A program made the position numbers and the translations under genes. From Bacillota bacterium (GTDB taxonomy: Bacteria > Bacillota_I > Bacilli_A > ML615J-28 > CAG-698): a stretch of DNA of 7,199 nt. The notes under the pieces are model-generated. The model was not told where the DNA came from, ran no database searches, and saw only the letters and a program-made list of their open reading frames with translations. This document shows, in pieces, positions 4,878 to 7,199 of the stretch (positions are counted from its first letter, which is position 1; every line of letters starts with the position of its first letter). The DNA is taken from positions 1-7,199 of the forward strand of contig JAEZSA010000182.1 in assembly GCA_023422115.1 (NCBI GenBank). The letters are read 5' to 3'.

Positions 4878-7052
4878 ATGAAATTTTTAAAGAAATCATG
4901 CTTGATAATTTTATTTTTATTAGTTGTTTTTGGGATTACAACACCATTAAAAGTGGCTGCTAGTAATGGAGATGTTCACATTATGGCAACAAATCCTGGT
5001 GAAGATATGGCTACAGAAATGAATATTTTCTGGCAGACAGATTATCAGGGAACATTTGTTCAATTAGCGTTAAAAGAAGATACTGCTTATGCTAATGCAA
5101 CAACCATTCCAGGGGAATGCGAACCCATTGATTTTAAACTAGAAGGAACGACTTTGGGGTATACAGGAACAAAACCGAATTATAAGTGTGGTGTAACCTT
5201 AACAGATTTAACTCCTGATATAGAATATCGTTATCGAGTAGGGAAAACCAATATGTCTAGTGATTATTTCTTTAGGACAGCAGGGGCAGAAAACTTTACT
5301 TTCCTTGTTATTAGTGATAGTCAATTATATGGATCACCAGCAACAAATCAAAACTATTTGGATACTTTAACTCATGCGTTTGCTCAAGCAGATGCTAATA
5401 ATACACCCATTTCATTTATTCTCAATTGTGGAGATATTATCAATGATGGTGGTAAGCTTCAAGATTATGAAATAATCTTGAATGCTGATACTCTTCGTTA
5501 TGCCCCACTAGCAATGGCGATTGGAAATCACGATATTCTTGATGCTGCTGGTGGATATGCTGGAAGTCGTTTCTTTAATGCAATGCATAATCATCCAGAT
5601 AATGGAGCCGTTGATTTTGCTGGGTCATCATACTATTTCAAATATGGAACAACGTATTTCTTCGTTATTGATACAACAATAAAAAGTACCAGTGCCTATC
5701 AAAAACAAATTGATTGGTTTAAAAATATTATGGATACAGAACAACCACAATATGCGATTGTAATTGGTCACTTTCCTCAATATGGTAGTGATGGAACTTT
5801 AGTGAATTCCATGTGGGTTCCTGTTTTAAATGACTATAATATTGATTTTTACTTAACGGGTCATGGCCATACTTTGCAACAAAGAACATTAAAAAACTAT
5901 ATCTCAATTGAAGCGGGAGCAACGTATAATCCTGCGGATCGTTTCGTATTAATGACAGTTACTCCAACTGCAATTCGTTATAAAGCATACACAGAAGATA
6001 CCGTTAGTTTTCAAGGAATATCACAAGCAAAACGAGGATCAGAAGTTGCTACAGAATTTTCAAAAGAAGAGTATATGAATAAAATAAAAATAGAAGCAAT
6101 TGCTTCTAATCGAAAGAAAGCTGAAATCAGCTGGGATAAATCAGGTTATGGATATGTAAACTACCTTACTGTTACCGATGCGAATCATAAAGTAGTCTTT
6201 ACAAAACGAGCTACTTCTGATTTAGATATTAGTGGTACAATCAGCGGATTAAGCGTTGATACTGAATATAGTTATACAGTAAAAGTTGATTTTAAAGATG
6301 GAACTAGCCAAGAGCAAGTAGTATCTTTTAACACGTTCCCAAGTTATGGTGGATATGAAAATATCACTTATATGGAAACGGAAGAAAACTATATCGTTAA
6401 TTTTGACCCTTCTACTATTGAAACAGTATTATTATCTGAGGTTAGAGTTTATATTAATGGGGTGTTACAAACAACGATAGATGAAACAGCAAAATATGTG
6501 AAATTAAGTAAGACTCTTTTTGGTGATCAAAACAGAATTGAATTATTTGGTTATTCTACAGCAGAGAGTAAAGAGGTTTTGCTAGGAACTTTAGAAATCA
6601 ATAAAGAGATTGTACCACCAACATTAACGGTTAAACCGAAAGAAGTTACCCTTGAAGAGGGAACCACAACTGAAATTGATGTTACAATCACAGAAGGATT
6701 TGAGGATAAAATTGTATGGACTTCTAGTGACGAGACTGTTGCAACAGTAGAAAATGGAGTTGTTACAGCAGTGAAACCTGGAGATGTAGTGATTACAGCT
6801 ACAGTTACTGGGTTCGATGTTAAGGAAGAAATTACTGTAAAAGTAACAGCAAAATATGTTGAGCCAGAACCCGAACCCGAACCCGAACCCGAGCCCGAAC
6901 CTGAACCTGAGCCAGAACCCGAGCCTGAACCTGAGCCTGAGCCTGAGCGTGAACCCGAACCAAAACCAGGATGTTCTTCATCAGGTAAGAGTTTGTCTTT
7001 CATTGGATTAGCTTTCGTCTTATTTATAATTAGAAGAAGAAGATATTTTTAA
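4878..7052 (+). CDS. Secreted, multidomain purple-acid-phosphatase-like metallophosphoesterase with EP stalk and C-terminal sorting signal
   Basis: Residues 1-28 are a signal peptide (KK, hydrophobic 9-22, likely cleavage after VAA at 28). Residues 32-134 resemble the FN3-like N-terminal domain of purple acid phosphatases (LTDLTPDIEYRYRVG). Residues 140-370 are a calcineurin-like phosphoesterase: SDSQ (D147), NCGDIIND (D186), GNHD (N217, H218), GHFP (H298) and GHGH (H329, H331). These supply a dinuclear metal site for hydrolysing phosphomonoesters or diesters outside the cell. Motif I has Gln149 where many relatives have His. Residues 401-487 look like an FN3-type domain, 490-575 a further beta-rich module, and 580-657 a Big_2 Ig-like domain (KIVWTSSDETVATVENGVV). 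From 662 comes an EP repeat, then C699 and a C-terminal helix with RRRR. It has its own promoter and AGAGGAG site. The substrate is unknown; a phosphate-scavenging or nucleotide-degrading role is plausible. Its link to the upstream pectate lyase unit is by proximity only. Confidence 0.88.
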   Translation: MKFLKKSCLIILFLLVVFGITTPLKVAASNGDVHIMATNPGEDMATEMNIFWQTDYQGTFVQLALKEDTAYANATTIPGECEPIDFKLEGTTLGYTGTKPNYKCGVTLTDLTPDIEYRYRVGKTNMSSDYFFRTAGAENFTFLVISDSQLYGSPATNQNYLDTLTHAFAQADANNTPISFILNCGDIINDGGKLQDYEIILNADTLRYAPLAMAIGNHDILDAAGGYAGSRFFNAMHNHPDNGAVDFAGSSYYFKYGTTYFFVIDTTIKSTSAYQKQIDWFKNIMDTEQPQYAIVIGHFPQYGSDGTLVNSMWVPVLNDYNIDFYLTGHGHTLQQRTLKNYISIEAGATYNPADRFVLMTVTPTAIRYKAYTEDTVSFQGISQAKRGSEVATEFSKEEYMNKIKIEAIASNRKKAEISWDKSGYGYVNYLTVTDANHKVVFTKRATSDLDISGTISGLSVDTEYSYTVKVDFKDGTSQEQVVSFNTFPSYGGYENITYMETEENYIVNFDPSTIETVLLSEVRVYINGVLQTTIDETAKYVKLSKTLFGDQNRIELFGYSTAESKEVLLGTLEINKEIVPPTLTVKPKEVTLEEGTTTEIDVTITEGFEDKIVWTSSDETVATVENGVVTAVKPGDVVITATVTGFDVKEEITVKVTAKYVEPEPEPEPEPEPEPEPEPEPEPEPEPEPEREPEPKPGCSSSGKSLSFIGLAFVLFIIRRRRYF
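6861..6962 (+). repeat. Hexanucleotide GARCCN repeat encoding a Glu-Pro stalk
   Basis: Seventeen consecutive six-base units read as 14 Glu-Pro, one Glu-Arg and two more Glu-Pro, followed by Lys-Pro-Gly-Cys. Units at 6867-6890 are four identical GAACCC copies; the others vary among GAA/GAG and CCC/CCT/CCA. The stretch is far richer in G+C than its surroundings. The encoded EP polymer is a stiff, extended, acidic spacer typical of surface proteins, here holding the enzyme away from the anchor. Unit number could vary by slippage without changing frame. Confidence 0.95.
6972..7049 (+). other. C-terminal Cys + transmembrane + Arg-cluster sorting signal of the phosphoesterase
   Basis: Residues 699-724 form a tripartite tail: a Cys-Ser-Ser-Ser motif (C699), a hydrophobic helix at about 706-718 (LSFIGLAFVLFII) and a terminal RRRRYF. 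The layout resembles the CTERM class of signals (Myxo-CTERM, Synerg-CTERM, GlyGly-CTERM), in which cleavage and anchoring occur near the Cys or Gly. It is not an LPXTG signal. It could also simply be a stop-transfer membrane anchor. The processing enzyme is not in the window. Confidence 0.6.
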
Positions 7053-7075
7053 AGGATATTAGAGAACGCAAAAAA

Positions 7076-7199
7076 GGGGGAAAGAGTTTCTGAACAGCAG
7101 GAATTCATATGATAGGCAATACTTATAGTTGTAATACTAACATTTATTGTTGCTTTTATTTTTTATGGTAAGAACTTAAAATTTTTAGGAGTTTTAAAA
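7076..7199 (+). pseudogene. Possible start of a membrane protein gene, broken by a frame change and cut by the window end
   Basis: A GGGGG Shine-Dalgarno-like run at 7076-7080 lies nine bases before CTG 7090, which opens 12 codons (LNSRNSYDRQ...) ending at TAG 7126. In the -1 frame, 7119-7199 encodes a strong hydrophobic helix (ILIVVILTFIVAFIFYG) followed by KNLKFLGVLK and stays open to the end. That frame has TGA and TAG just upstream (7110-7115) and no ordinary start before the helix. One extra A in the CAA at 7117-7119 would join both parts into a natural membrane-protein N-terminus. This may be a mutation, a sequencing error or chance. The downstream family cannot be named from 27 residues, and CTG is an unusual start. 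No terminator is seen between the phosphoesterase and this point. Confidence 0.3.

Noticed and set aside
6861..6962. CRISPR or tandem-array reading of the hexanucleotide repeat
   Set aside because: Units are six bases with no spacers and lie in frame within a coding region.
6551..7003. Minus-strand 150-codon frame rich in Gly-Ser
   Set aside because: It is the antisense of the GARCCN repeat and Ig module; periodic sequence has no stops on either strand. No ribosome site or promoter supports it.
7053..7118. Terminator after the phosphoesterase gene
   Set aside because: No stem followed by a T run could be found; the AT-rich stretch does not fold convincingly.
7109..7171. Short gene from ATG 7109
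   Set aside because: Encodes about 20 residues rich in Cys, Asn and Tyr with no well-placed ribosome site; the overlapping hydrophobic frame is more protein-like.

Overview
The window comes from an AT-rich, Gram-positive-type bacterium, most likely Bacillota or a Mollicutes relative such as an Acholeplasma-, Izemoplasma- or Erysipelotrichia-like lineage. The reasons are a YhaM-type exoribonuclease, two lipobox lipoproteins, strong AGGAGG ribosome binding sites, TTG and GTG starts, and extended -10 promoters. Tryptophan is encoded by TGG and no gene here needs TGA as a sense codon, so the standard bacterial code fits. The lineage is an inference from these traits, not from a marker gene.

All genes lie on the + strand in three blocks. 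Block 1 (1-1561) is RNA 3'-end metabolism. It holds the 3' end of a probable CCA-adding tRNA nucleotidyltransferase with an unusual coiled-coil tail, overlapped by 8 bases by yhaM, and it closes with a strong intrinsic terminator. Block 2 (1623-4780) is a two-gene secreted carbohydrate unit with its own promoter and terminator. The first gene is a lipoprotein recognisable as a family PL2 pectate lyase from its metal and catalytic residues. The second is a lipoprotein with a bacterial Ig-like domain and a probable jelly-roll (concanavalin A/LamG-like) domain. Together they look like a cell-surface pectin or oligogalacturonate capture and cleavage pair. Block 3 (4804-7052) is one large secreted protein: a purple-acid-phosphatase-like metallophosphoesterase followed by Ig/FN3-like modules, a Glu-Pro repeat stalk and a C-terminal Cys + membrane helix + Arg-cluster sorting signal.

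The last 147 bases hold no intact gene. They do contain sequence that looks like the start of a membrane protein broken by a frame change near 7117-7119, and the window ends inside it.

No RNA gene, insertion sequence, integrase, CRISPR array or toxin-antitoxin or defence gene is visible. The points most worth a second look are the PL2 lyase as a surface lipoprotein in this type of organism with an uncharacterised lectin-like partner, the Cys-type C-terminal sorting signal behind an EP stalk, and the coiled-coil extension on the CCA enzyme next to an exoribonuclease.
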